The position numbers and the translations under genes were made by a program. Shown here in pieces: positions 13,201-34,680 of a stretch of DNA of 64,000 nucleotides. Below the pieces are notes generated by a model that saw nothing but the letters and a program-made list of their open reading frames with translations, did not search any database and was not told where the DNA came from. The number at the start of each line of letters is the position of its first letter. Within the stretch, counting starts at the first letter, position 1. Source of the stretch: Siniperca chuatsi. Its lineage: Eukaryota; Chordata; Actinopteri; Centrarchiformes; Sinipercidae. Location: positions 13,419,175 to 13,483,174 of the forward strand of contig NC_058046.1 of the NCBI RefSeq assembly GCF_020085105.1, written 5' to 3'.

Positions 13201-15646
13201 ATGAACCTGAGTTCTGAGCTGATGAGAGAATTCTAGTATGTTGGGCCTTTTAAGCATTCTGCTTGAACAATTAGTACTTTCTCTTATCTGTAGGTGATTG
13301 TCATCACTTCCCTAACCTCATGGATTTCTGTTATGACCTTTGTGGTAAAAAATGCCACAGAGATTACAATCAGATCAGCTGAGATGTCTGGATGTCTGGA
13401 AATGATCTAATGTAGCTCCCTGGAAGCACCAGGCATTGCAACATTAACATTGTTTTTACACTATAATCATTTTAGAGCAGGCAAATATGCTAGAGCAACA
13501 AAGATGCGGCAAGTCCAACCTCAAAGGCAGCTGAGATTATTTTGGCCTTCTTGCTGAGCGCGGCTCCAACAGCGTTGAAATTTTTGTCCCGTATTTCTGC
13601 ATACAGTTCCTCTGCTGAGTTGAGCTGTAACTTCTTGGGCTCTGTGGGTAAATCTTTACTTGCCTCACCTTGCTTCTTCTGCGCAAACTTCTCAGGAGGC
13701 AACTTGACATAACCTGTGAGTCAGAGGGAGTAAAAACAAGGACATTTAAGAAACACACAAATATTTGCAGACTTAAGATAACTATAACAGTGCATTCACA
13801 TCTGACTAACATTCACACATAATGAGAAGGAGTCAAACAAGGTTCATTCTGACCGTTATTGATTCCATAGATCTCGTCAATGAGACCCTCGTAGGTGAGC
13901 TGTGTGGCCAGAGGGGTGAGCAGGTCAACATTACGGTCCAGGAGGAGCAGAGTGTCGAACACGGGCAGGATCTGATTCTGACTGCCGGCAAACTCCCTCT
14001 TCATCCTCAGCATCATGTTGGCAACATGCTGAGAACAAGCAGAGCATTTTTGTCTTCAAACAAATTCATTCAGCTGCTGCTGAGCCTCTGCCCATGTCCA
14101 ATTAGTTTCAATATAATTCTTATCATCATTTTTCATCCAAAATGATTCCACCTCACACCATACTCACCCGTGCACAGTCTCCTTTCCCATATATCTGTGG
14201 AATGGTGCCATACAGTGCCTGTAAGGTCATGAGACCTTTGGCTGTGTGGTAAAGGCTTGTTTGGTCATTTTCTAAGTAGCACTCCTGCAAGAGACAAAAA
14301 GAGGTAAGAACACATCATGATAGTTGGAAATACACCACAGCTTTAGGTGTGAAATTCAAAATATTTCCTTACAATTATCATAATGTCACTATGTTAAAAA
14401 ATATTGGTTGAACAGCTGTTGATTTGATGTTCACTTTATAACACATAGATACTTCATTCGTAGAGCAGCAGAGTGGTTGATATACTGTATTTGGGATGTA
14501 CCAGTTGAACACACCCTGAAAGCACTTTCATACTCCATGGAGAGCAGGTCACCATCATAGGGAATCAGGTCCAGGATATATTCGTCAATGTTGATGAAAG
14601 AGCCCAACACACCCTGCTCCTTCAGTCGCTGTTCACACAGCATGCTCCGCCGAGGCACAAACAGAATGTGGAAGTCCCGTGACGAATGCATCTTGTCCTC
14701 ACTAAAAAAAGGTGCACAATTCAGGGCAAATATGTTAAATAATGTTACATCAAGAAAATGCCTTTACACTGTTTACACTGTGGAGCTTGACAATGACACA
14801 CATAAACAGACCTGAATACATTCTCAGCAATGATGTCCATGAGCTCCAGTCTGGGACGAACAAAGAAGATGATATTTTTGACGTCAGCAGAGGGGAGCCT
14901 GCCACTCTTGAGGGTGAACATCTTTTCCACTTCATGTTCCTGAGAAACACAGTAATAAACACACAACATGTGTTTGACAGCTACAGTTAACGAAAGCCTA
15001 AGCTATGTTAGCTATATGGTACATTACTGTGCTTTTGACGTCAGATACCTCACCTGGGCCTGGGTCTATAGGGTTCCTTTACAATACAAAAACTGTGCAC
15101 AGAAAGCACGTACTTACCTTCAGTAGAGAGTACTGAGCTATCAGTCCAAAAGGTCCCGTGAGATATTCATCCCAAACTATCGCCTAAAGAGCAAGGGCAC
15201 ATAAAGTTATGTATCTGTATGCGGCAATGTTTGCTGTCAGTGTTACCTATGATTTAGCTAATGGTTCCAATTATGAATTGATATAGCCACCCTAAACTCA
15301 CATGCAGATATGCCACTGGATATATTGTCAGAAGGTGTAGTGTTTGAATATATTCACATTCAAAACATAACTATCTCTCAACACAAGCTGCAATATTATG
15401 TTTTTTGTAAGATGTGCCGACCAACGACAGCTCCATGATAACGTTGAGGCTGAAGAGACTAGCTCAACTGTCAGATCCACGGAAATGGATAACTCTCGTT
15501 GTTTCGGCCATATTTTGCATGTTTATGTGTGTTCATTAACTTACCTTGCTCCCCGCACACTTGTCCAAAAACTCTCGAAGCTCTTTTCGTGCTGCTTCTC
15601 TCAAAATGTTTAAATTGACTCTGCCATACGATAGGTGGGCAGCCAT
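10266..15646 (-). CDS. vps33a: Vps33A, Sec1/Munc18 subunit of HOPS and CORVET, complete
   Basis: SM-family protein that templates SNARE assembly in the HOPS and CORVET tethering complexes on late endosomes, lysosomes and lysosome-related organelles. Thirteen coding exons (minus): 15646-15545, 15183-15118, 14939-14812, 14701-14515, 14284-14168, 14028-13854, 13713-13520, 12664-12538, 12172-12105, 11841-11704, 11543-11406, 11307-11139, 10459-10266. All donors are GT, all phases agree, and the product is 600 residues (human about 596). It starts [13 protein letters not shown]. Family stretches include [78 protein letters not shown] and [10 protein letters not shown]; it ends RPESQTS. I first considered Vps45, but the N-terminus and the [14 protein letters not shown] block fit Vps33A. 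The longest intron (12665-13519) shows no other feature. The gene is divergent from rph3a. Confidence 0.97.
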
Positions 15647-15720
15647 CTTTCTTTATCAGCAACACAACACATCAGGTGACCACAGCGGTGAAACGCAATC
15701 ACATGACCAAAGAAGATACA
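15635..15720 (-). promoter_or_regulatory. vps33a: vps33a start region: YY1/TISU-like element and E-boxes
   Basis: On the coding strand the start codon sits in AAAGATGGCTGC (15652-15641), close to the TISU/YY1 consensus (SAASATGGCGGC) of very short 5' UTR genes. At 15699-15706 is TCACATGA, equal to TCATGTGA on the other strand, the M-box/CLEAR-like E-box bound by MITF and TFEB relatives. A second E-box-like CAGGTG lies at 15673-15678. These motifs would suit a lysosome and melanosome biogenesis gene, but binding is inferred. Confidence 0.45.
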
Positions 15721-17049
15721 ACATCAAGATAGTTCTCACCATAAAACAGCCCAAAAGCTTATTCCTTCTAGCCTATGTAAACTTCCTGTCCCTTAGTCTG
15801 AACATTTTACAATGGTCTGAAATTATCATAAGTAGCGGTAACTAGCTATCTTAACAGCATAGCTATCCATATGTGGCTTGCAGCAGCAGCTAATTCGTGT
15901 TACGCGTGCGTACTGGGTGCTCGTTAAACAATTCACTAAAGCCAGTTTTGAGTAATATCTACATCTCACATGCATACATACATATATATTTTAAACATTT
16001 CTGCGGAGACGACGTGTATCTGAGTGAATATTTTCCCAATTTTAGTATTCTTAATGTGGGACGCGAATAAGGAAGTAGGAGGGGAGTAACTCTTGCTTCA
16101 TCTGTAGTCTTGTCCTGTGTGTAGGTGCGGCAAACATACATTGTGACCGCTAAAAACTGTGCCTCTAATAATGTAAATCCAAATTATTTTCACAGTGAGA
16201 GTGTTTTTGCATTTTTTTGTACCGATTCCACTGATGTTACACAGAAATATATTTTGCAATAAAGCAAAAGAGGCGAATTTCATCCTTTCTGTGGTGCAAT
16301 GGATACTTAATCCGTTAGATGGCGCGATGTCGCCACATTAAGAATCAAAGCTCTTAAAATTGAGATACTCGTGTTAGAATTTCAGTGGTTGTTTAAATTG
16401 TTGCTGCAAAATAATATATTAACCCAGCTCATGTGACTGGAAAGAAAGTTCCAGCAAATTCTATCATCATGTGGGAAACATGAATGTATTCCAGTAGATA
16501 GTACTATTTGTTTGCTGCCAAATAGTAGAATATTTCGGAGGGTCCATAGTTATGGAGGATTAAAATAAACACAAAATGAAAAGCAAAACGACTTTTAAGA
16601 TAGAAATAGAACTGCGTTACTATTCTAGCCTATTAAAAACCTTTGCATTCAAATGCCAATAAAACTTTGAACAACCATATGGTAACTTGTTGTAATGTGT
16701 ATGTTAAAATACCATAAAGCGCAGTTATAAATCACCACACCTAATAATCGTATTAAAAGTAATTTCTCAATAGGGCTGCATGGATGATTACACAAATTCA
16801 GACACTATGCGCTGTTATAGAGACAATCGGATCAAGTGATGACTGTCCACTTTAGCATCAGTGTTATCACTTCAGATCCAGGGGTTTCCTTCCCAGGGTA
16901 CCAAGGGCTTTCCATCCTCCACGCAGGATAGAAGACGAGTTCCCACGTATGTGGAGGTCCGCTGTGCTTCTAGCAACAGTCTACTTCTCTCCTCCAGGCA
17001 AAAAATAAAACCACGGGTTTTGGTGACAGGCACCATGCGCAATGACTGA
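15721..17049. other. intergenic between divergent vps33a and rph3a
   Basis: AT-rich DNA without a supported gene. All open frames here are short and lack family resemblance. It must contain part of the vps33a promoter. Confidence 0.5.
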
Positions 17050-17151
17050 CTCTGTGGTCAGATCCAAGCGCTGCACAGAAATTTAGTCCGCATCACACCC
17101 TGACAGCACCCCGAGAGAGAGGAGAGAGAAAAGGCAGGTCTGGATTCTCAG
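17050..17151 (+). other. rph3a: candidate first (non-coding) exon of rph3a
   Basis: A GA-rich leader (GAGAGAGAGGAGAGAG) ends GGATTCTCAG followed by GTAGGC, a usable donor after 17151. The first coding exon of rph3a begins with an acceptor at about 26251, so at least one upstream non-coding exon must exist. This is one of several candidates; another is a donor after 24212 (CAAAAG then GTATGT). The 5' limit is unknown. Confidence 0.3.
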
Positions 17152-18772
17152 GTAGGCTATATGATCTCCTTCAAAGCATTTGCAAACATTGCGTCTTTAA
17201 CCTAAAATCAATGTTATTGCGTTTGGTCAGTGACTCAGTGCATTAGAATTTCTCATTTACAAGTTGAATGAATGCAGCATTTCATTCACAAGAGAGAGGC
17301 GCTGAAAATGATCTCTTCTGAGGGAACACATTTCATTGCCTGTATTTATTAATTTGATGGAACACATTTTAATTGTCTTTATGTGCCAGTTACTTACTGA
17401 GTCATTTGAATGAAAAAGACACATTTGTGAATGTGTGCAGTGCAACTCAGTATGCGTGGAGCTGCTGCTAATTACAGGTACAAATTATGTAAATGAACAT
17501 CTGATTCCTTTGTTTTAGGGAAAACATGTCTCACTGAAAACATTGCTCTGCAGCAGAATGCTCCTGTCATTCATGCAGAGGTTTGCAGAGATTACCTTCT
17601 TCTTTTGAATTGTTGCATTGATTTACTACAGCATGCTTTGGTGTTGTGATTATGTACTCAGTTTATTCATGAATGGCTGATAAATATAACTCTTGATGTA
17701 GCTTGAGAGGCTTTATTAAATCCCCCTTAAGATGAATTAAAACAAGACTAGTTGCTGGCTGCACTCCTGCAACACGGGTGCTTCCTTGTTGCAGATCTGA
17801 AAACAGACCTGGTAAGTCATGTGGGAGATGGTGTGGTTGCGGTCCCTGGGCGTTGCTGCAGGATTTGTGGGAGCTCACACTGGGGCTTGATGTGCCTGCA
17901 GACTAGGAGGAAAACATGCCTCCAAATGCTGATGTGGGCATGGCAGCACTCAACTCCAGCTGTGCAACAGGACAGGTGATTCAGTCTTCTTGTTGTGACC
18001 TTATCTCGTCCTGCACCCGTGCGTTATTACACTTGGTGAGTCAGAGCAGTGTATGTTGTTAACAGACTTATTGGACCAAACTGGTTCATTGCTTCTGGTG
18101 TTAATATGGAAGGAGGACAGAGAAAAGAAGCTGGGAATCCGCCTCACAGTTCCATCATCTCCAACTCCTCCTACAGACCTGAAGCATGGGGATTAAATGG
18201 GGGGAGGGGAGAAAAAGACTGAATGGACGGTCTGAGAGAGATTTGCAGCTGCCTCATCTCACATGAGCAACCACAGTAGTGATTGGACGACACCCTTATG
18301 CTGGTACCTCACTCTCTGTATATCTGTCTCTCTGCCAGTCCCACTGTCTTCTGTCCAGAGAAAGGCTAGAATTAGGCAAGAGAGAAAAGGGGGAAATTGT
18401 TAGGACATATCACATGAAACAAGAGAAAACGAGAGATGGAGAGCACTAGGAAGCATGGGTGTTTAGGGAAAAGGTGGGAAAAGATGGAGGAATGAAGTAA
18501 GTGCTCTGCACACTAACTGCATTATTTAAAGCTGAAGGATACAAGGCGACTGTACCCGTAATCCCATGTCTTCAGCTTGTCTTCCTCTTTGCTGTCTTTT
18601 CAACTATGACTGTTAAGAACCATCCTAGTAAGATGCACTATTCTGACAAATTGCAACCACGTTTATTGATATGAGAGATGATCCGCTGACACTATTATTG
18701 CAGCAGTGACCCATTCTGCATGGGCTTTGAAATTTGGCACAGGTATAGTCTACCACAAACACAGACTGGTGG

Positions 18773-18781
<9 letters not shown>

Positions 18782-18862
<81 letters not shown>
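18782..18862. repeat. (CA)n microsatellite
   Basis: About 40 uninterrupted CA units, the longest dinucleotide array in the window. It is likely highly polymorphic. Confidence 0.97.
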
Positions 18863-18864
<2 letters not shown>

Positions 18865-21800
18865 CTTTTAATCATTCTGATTCTCGTCTTCTGATCTTGC
18901 TGTTACCATGGCCACAGTTGGTAAAGGTGCATGACTCTTATGCTCCTCTGTTCTCTTCACAATCCATATATGGTGCTTAGAACCCAAATTGTATGTTAGA
19001 CTAAATATCTGTTGGTTTCTGTGCACTGCTTTTGAGCACATTTCTAAATGTGTTGTACAGTATGAGAGACAGTATTCTGCCATTTGTGGCCGAGCTTCAG
19101 AAGGGAGTGGCTTCATCTTCAAATTCTCATCAGAACGGTGGATGAGAATCGATTCACCAGCCTCTCAGAAACTGGTGATTAGATCTGCCTAAACACCATG
19201 GCATATTGGAAAAGACAGACTTAATTAATGTGGGCTTTAAACAAATTTCCCCCAAGAGACCAAGGAGTTAAAAATCCAAAACAGAATCGGGCTGCAATTG
19301 AATCTTTAAACACCAGCCTATATGTTAGCAACATTTCTGTCCACTACCATTTATAATCTCCGACATGTACATTTAGCTGATCATAATCACCTATGTGCGT
19401 GTGTTGTAGTTGCAGTAATGCCCTTGCCCCAGCTCAGAGTGACATCTAAATAAACAAACTTTGCACTTCAAGTCACATAGCTTCCCAACAGGGGTTTTTT
19501 GTCTCAGATGTTGGGCCAAAGCTTATTTTCAGTGTCGCAGTGTTTCCAGACAAGAACAGGCTCTTGTCTGCCAACAGAGAGCCGTTAAAAACACCCAGGG
19601 GCATTGTACCTGCTAGTTTGCTGGTGGGACAAGAGGGAGGGTTAGATATCCAGCAGCTGAACTGTGCCAGATCTTCAAAGCAGAGCAACAAAGAGACAGA
19701 ATCATGGCCATCACACTGAGGGAATGAGAGGAGATCTCACTTGTTTCTTTATATGTTAAGAGCCATGTAGTTTATCTCAACAGACCACCGGCTTAGTAGG
19801 AAATAGATGCATAGTGTCTTTACAACAGACCTTTATTGCACTGATTTAATGGCCCTGTCTAGTGGTACTTCTTTTCCTGAGAGATGGGAGGAAACTGAAG
19901 GAGCATGACTGGCCAATGCACCAGCAGCCAGTTCCTAAAGTCCCACCTCTTACCTCTGGGGCATACAGGGATGAATCACCATCAGCCAAGCAAATTTGAG
20001 ACTTACTGCAGGCTCTTGGTGGAGTGCAGTTAACTGAGTGCTCCGATAGACGTTTACTTCTGTAGTTCTAAAATAAGGCCTGGACAAAAGAAGTCTCTGA
20101 ATTACATCAAAATATCTAAGGAAAATGTGGGTCAGCAGACATTTTTCTGCTAAATTTGAGGATGGTTACTGGAAATGAGATCTGAAGGGTATGGACTGCT
20201 AATTCAGTGTGCATTGTGTTGATTTAAGAATGAAAAACACAGCGCCCACCCCATTTAGGTCTGTTGGATAGGGCCAACAGTGATAGCAGGATAACAGCAT
20301 GGTAGCTTGTTGGTCACTGGATACTCTTTCCTGTTTGTTCTCCAGCGATGCGGGACCTGGAGCCATCGCTGCCAAGAGGATGTAGTTGTGTGTATTTGAA
20401 ATGGTGCAACACTCTCACATTAGAGAGGTGAAGAGTCCTCACAGATGGTTCCACAGATGGTCCCTGTCAATGCCATTGTCTGACTGAAAACATGGATAAT
20501 TTGTCGATGCCACAGACCTAAAAGGCTAACAAATATCCTTACTGTTTCCCAAAATAGAGTTCCACTGTCCTGTACTTAATGTCTGATATAGATCCGAGTA
20601 CATAAAGTGCACACTAATGCCATGAAGAGGTGACTTACACAGAGTGAAAGGCAAGGGTGGGAGTTGTAAATAATTAAGAAATGCTGAGTGATGCAGTGGA
20701 GGGCTTCTTGGTGCAGTGCTTTACGATCTTGCCCAGGTCCCGGCTTGAGTGTGTTGCTATGTTGGCATCTCACAGGCCCTTTTATGGGGCATGGATGGAA
20801 TTGGAGCCATGCAAACAGGTAGTGGGTGGCTACCTCGTGTTTTTTGGTCCTTCCTACCCTGTGCCATGCATGCCTGGTGTGTGAGCATTAGACATCAGCA
20901 GCTGAATACTGTCAGGAGTTAGTTTACAAGACCAAATGATTAGTAAAACATTTTGTGACCATGCATTCAGTAGAAAGTCAATTACCACTCATAACCCTTT
21001 AAGCTGGGTGTACTCTAATCATCCATAATATATTATTTGTGTTTAAGGCCTGCTCAGCTGTGTGGTGGTACCAGTTATACGACTGGACATTTTAAACTGT
21101 CTGCACAGACCTTGAATTTCTTTTTGACATTAGCACCACCAGCCACCAGCCCACATGTGTCACTACAGAATGTGAGGGAGCAGCTGGTTGTACTTTTAGA
21201 TGACATGCAGCCTACGTGTGAGTCAAGTTATTGTCAACTAGTTTTAGAACGTTTTAGTGAAGGTCTGTAGATGACTCATAACTCCAAAAAATATCAAAGC
21301 AATACTCATTAATGGGCTTTACAGTCAACATTTTCCATAAGTAGATGTAAAAAAAATGTTAAAGTTTGTGGCCATCTCTTTTGGCAATAAAGATTTCCAA
21401 GTTGAGATAGTAGCGTGATTGCAAATGATCTAGTGGACTAACAACTAACTCAGCTGTGGATTTGTAATATACAGCTTTAATATTGGCTTCCCTCTGTCCA
21501 AAATATGTTTATCTGTAAATTTTACTTTTTTCAAATATGCTTTCAAATATGTCTGTATTTATAGATGTGAGTGAAGAAGAGATTTAATAGAAAAAAAAAA
21601 AATTTTTTTTCACTCTTCCCTGCTCAGGCATGATGTTCCAGATCACCACGGGACTTGAGTCGAGACTGTAGACCAGCCAAGACTCTCCTGTCTGAGGATC
21701 TTAGGCTGTTTTCTGTTTCATAATACATAAAACAATCTGAGTTACCGCCAGGCCAGATGGTAGAGGAAGAAAACATGGGATGAAATAAAAATCTTGTTTA

Positions 21801-24590
21801 GTCCAGCTATTTAGATTTTTCTTTTTTTTTGTTAGGTTTTAACATTTAGGCTCAAAATGTATGTATTTCACAGTTGTTGTTTATTTATTTTATTATTATT
21901 ATTATTTTAGTATATTAAAAAGAGAAGAAGTACACAGTATCACATTAATTTTATACCAAACATCCATGCTTCACAATAGGTTTTTTTACTGTTGCTTGGT
22001 GTAACCATGTAGTTTTACAACATGATAAATTATGAATATAAAGTCACACAAGGCAGCATAAGCCTAGTAATGTCTAAAAAACATTAAAGCTGAGCTAGTT
22101 TCTCGCAGCACTGTGAAAAATTGTGTATGGGTTACAAAGTTATTGGGTCTTTTAATAGGAAAAAGCACAGTGTGTTACAGCTGATGAAACATTAATGGTC
22201 ACAGCAACCTGAAAAAAAATGTGTATGGTTTCACCAGGATTATTAAATCACTGGTAGGGTGGATATGCTTTGCTGACATGAATATCAACTCTGGCATCTA
22301 CTTAGCATCAGCACCTTGGAAAATGTTTTTGGAGAAAGTGCTGATCTGAGCCTACAGGGACTCTGCATCGGCCAGTGGTAAGGGTTGTTGGTGAATGATT
22401 AGGTGGTGGCTACAGCAGAGCTTTAGGGCGACCTCCATTACACGTTAGTAAATTTTAGCCCTAGGCATCACAATACGAATGGAGGCCTGATGAAAGATAA
22501 ATTTAAAGTGAAACCAATTGTGGGACTTCGCAATGATCTCTGATAATCATTAACCCATTTTAGAAATGTCCTTCTTGCAGGATGGCGAGGGAATTGTTGC
22601 CCTGGAATTCAAGTGCAGTACCATGTCAATGTCATTATATTCAATACATTTACAAATAGGACACATAGCAGGGTGTAAAAAAATCAGGTCGACAAATCAT
22701 TTCCTCTCAGTTTACTAATTGACTTATTGTTACAGCACAAATTGCTTGATGATAACATGGAAACATTGGAGTAAAACCTTGCCTTTACACATTGCTTTTT
22801 GCTGATGTCAGTACAAGGGAGATGACTCTCTTCCCTCTATCCCCACCCCCACTTAAGCTCTCAGTGCTGTTTCCATAATGATCCATGTTGGATCCATCCA
22901 TCAATGCCCCGCTGCCATGTTGTCACTCTCCCTGCTTTCTTCAGTCCTTGTTTCCACAAACAAGTACCAGACTCTTGAAAAAAAATGTCGGGCTGTCGAC
23001 CACAACAAGGTGCTCTTATTCCAGTCTACTCCTTTTCCAGTCATATGTTCTGCAGTAATGAGTCATGCACCTGCTATTGAAAGTCACATAACAACACTCA
23101 TCTGTGCAAGTGCCCGATAAGACGTCAAGCTAGTTACTCATGCTGAGCATTCACTTCAAGTATCCAAGGAGAATGCATGGCTGTGTTTCTAAAAACAGAT
23201 GGAAAATGTGTAGGGTGTGCACTGGGAGTTGTGTATGCATACATCCCCTGATGATGTACAGATGCAGATTTGTATTGATTATTCTCTCAGGCCCTGAGGA
23301 GGAGACACAGGTTTCTAAACCAGTCCTCTCCACCCCCATATAAAATTCTATACAGGAGAAATCCTGATGGGTGGATGACTTATGATGATCGGGCAGATGA
23401 CTTTCTTGAGTCGATGCTCTCCCTCTGGTCTTTCCTGTTGTCATCTCACACATGATCTGTTACTATTCATGCCTGGTGTAGACACTATTGTGTGATTGCT
23501 TCGCACAGTTCTGGGAACCACTTTGCAGATCGGCACGTCTGAAAGCATTGTCACGGAGGCTTCACGACATTTTGGAAAAAATGCCAGAGGAAAATATCTG
23601 CTGCTCCCCAGAGAAGAATTCATCACCTGACTGAGTTATCTTATATGGGAGGAAAACATGTGACTGTTGCAACAAGTCAGAGTCACAGATGACGCAGATT
23701 AGTTGCATTTTTAACCTCAACAGCTCTTTACGAGAAAAGTGTGCATACAATCTTTCAGACTATCTCCTGAATGCTAATTGGACTGTCACCTCGGCAAAGA
23801 CTCCACTTCTGTGATGCAGTAACATCTATCCCCAGCACCAGAGAGCTCTGAATAGTCTGAGTCACTGGTTACCCAGCCCATGTCTGAATGCCCCCTCCCA
23901 TCTGTCTCTCTCCATCCACCTCTCCAGGACAATCAGGACAAAAGTGGGATAATTCATTTTGGGAGGGCCAAGCTTGAGAGCCTTGGTGTATATGATATAT
24001 ACTGTACAGTCAGAGTAACGTCTGAACGGTCAGACTGCTGCTGAAAGTGGAAAAAGACAAATGCTCCCCGATGACTGTGTTGCTACTGTTGGCTGGATGC
24101 AGCAGCATCAGAGGGAAAAGCCCACACCCAGAGTGTCTATTGATAGCGCAGCGACTTTGCTGTTATTCTGTGAATCCCGCAGGCAGTGCAGCAACAGATT
24201 GGAGCTCAAAAGGTATGTAGCCTGACGTTACGCAGCATAATACAAGCAGCTGAATGAGGGAGACGGTGGAGCACCCCTCCCTTTCGCTCCCTCTTTCACT
24301 TTCTCCAAGGTTCTATAGTGCCAGATTTTACTGCTGTGAAAAGCTGAAGTGAAACTTATTGATTTTCCTTTTAGCCTTATCATCATCCATTCCTTACTGT
24401 ATCTCCCCGACTCTCTCCAATACAGTACCTGCACTCTCCTCATCCTGCAGCATCACAATTTTCGACATTTGAAAATTTTACTTCCTCTTGTTGCTCCTTT
24501 GCTGTATCCTCTGGCCTGTGGCTGCTGCAGCATCACTCCATGTATTGTCTGGCAGAGACTTGAAGCAACTGTAAGTCAATTGCACAGGGG

Positions 24591-24594
<4 letters not shown>

Positions 24595-24655
<61 letters not shown>
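24595..24655. repeat. (CA)n microsatellite
   Basis: About 30 uninterrupted CA units shortly upstream of the LINE fragment. Confidence 0.97.
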
Positions 24656-24657
<2 letters not shown>

Positions 24658-24743
24658 AGCAGACTTGCCCATGGGCACTCGCCTCAGCAATTTCTGTTGA
24701 CATCTTTGTGTCATCTTTACCGTGTCGCTCTAAGATTAAATTA

Positions 24744-25540
24744 TATTGCTGCTGTATCATATGGATACAGTTGACAACTCACTGTTTCCCACTGTCATCA
24801 TTAGCACTGGGCTGTGTTCTCAGCCTGTTTTTTGCACCATGTACACAACCGACTGCAAAAGCATATCTCCTGTCATCGCATACTTTAAATACTCGGATGA
24901 CATAGCCATCCTTAGACTCCACCTCAGCAACAGTGACTATCTTCTGGACTACAAACAAACCAATCCTGATTTCACCACATGCAGTGACGATATCTTCCTA
25001 CAGATCTTATAAACTGCTTGTCAGCCCTCCCCTTAACACCTGAACACACACCCGGTCCCACCAGCATCCCTGGAGAAAGAGTAAAAGTGGTTGAGAACCG
25101 TAAATACACAGACATCACTTTGGATTAAAGCCTCAGCTTCAACCAACACACCATGAACAATCAGAAACACTGGAGACAAAGACTCTTAGTCATTCTTGTC
25201 GGTACAAACTCACCCCCTCCTCCTGTATCGAAGCATAATTGAGCCACTCCTGCTGTATGGAACCATCTGTTTCTTTGATATGTGTAGAGTCACAAACTGG
25301 AGGAAATTCCTTACAGTTTCACTTACAGCTGCTGAAATAGCTGGTCTTGCCACCCTCAATGTGCACAACCTTATCTTTTAGCCCTGGCATGGAAAACACA
25401 CATAAATATACATGACCCACACCGCCCACTTCACGATCATTTCAGTCTGGTTGCTAATGTACAGGAGGGCTCGCTTTGTCATAAGCTTTGTTCCATTTGC
25501 AATAGTCACACTAAGCAACTCTACCCCTGTTAGAACCACA
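24744..25540 (+). pseudogene. decayed non-LTR retrotransposon reverse-transcriptase fragment
   Basis: Read in shifting frames, the plus strand gives the C-terminal half of a LINE reverse transcriptase. A degraded STG-LCSQPVF-CTMYTTDC block comes first, then KYSDDIAIL, equivalent to the catalytic FADD box. Further on are a VENRKYTDIT-like block, YRSIIEPLLLYG, and a DPHRPLHDHF-like tail. Stop codons and frameshifts interrupt it several times, so it is not active. The pattern resembles teleost Rex1/L2-like LINEs, but the clade is not certain. It lies in non-coding DNA upstream of the rph3a coding exons, in the same orientation. Confidence 0.75.
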
Positions 25541-26267
25541 GTAGTGTAGTTTCGGCTTGTGTTTTACAGATCCATTGTGTTTGTGTTATGCCTTTTGGAG
25601 TGTTTTCCTGTGTCCATTTATTGCTTGAATATGTCTGTGGAAAGAATTTGATAAAACAAGCTTGGCAAGATGAGATGGTACTGATTAGGCTGTAAATTTG
25701 GCACCAGAAAATGCGCTTACATTGCCATCGGTAGCTGATATTTTGTTGCTATTTCAGGCTTAATATGTAAATTCATAGGAAGCAAGCAGATGAGGGAAAA
25801 AGTGATCACTCTTCTGGAAACTATAACTGATTTTTGCTTATGAATGTGAAGTCGTCATTAGCTACCTTTTTTAAAATTTATTTAGCCCTACATCACTGTG
25901 TGGCATTTAAAGGAAGTGTATCTGGTGACTTGCCAATTTAAGGTCAGCACTGTCCTGGCTCGCAAATTTGTACGAAATGTCCTTTTTGATGAGAGAGCAG
26001 CCCATGGTGGCTTTTCTCATGCAGCAAGTCAGTGCCGCATGAGAAAAGGATAGAGGATAGCTAAAAGTGTTGACTGAAGACACATAACTTGAATGTAAGT
26101 CAGAATATAGTCATGAATTTGATAATTTCTGACTAGACTTAGCAAAACCATTAACTTCCACCCAAATTAAGAGCTCTTTTCATGACATTAGTGTAAGATC
26201 ATTTGACGATTTCATGCTGAATTAATCTCTTTCTTTCTTGTCCACCTGCAGACTGTGATAGTGCAGC

Positions 26268-34680
<8,413 letters not shown>

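Larger units (their letters stand above)
17152..26250 (+). other. non-coding DNA, probable rph3a upstream region or intron 1
   Basis: About 9 kb without a supported coding exon. It contains two long CA microsatellites, a decayed LINE at 24744-25540, a possible 17-nt exon at 17795-17811, and otherwise AT-rich unique-looking sequence. Frames of His-Thr or Cys-Val repeats here are translations of the CA runs and are not genes. Confidence 0.5.

Noticed and set aside
13822-14145. Plus-strand 107-codon frame across vps33a exon 6
   Set aside because: It is antisense to a clearly conserved coding exon and has no independent support.
10266-15646. Vps45 as the identity of the SM protein
   Set aside because: Length (600), N-terminus and central blocks fit Vps33A; Vps45 has a different N-terminus and fewer residues.
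18625-18980. Open frames with long His-Thr or Cys-Val repeats
   Set aside because: They are translations of the CA microsatellite on both strands; the same happens at 24478-24774 and 46332-46605.
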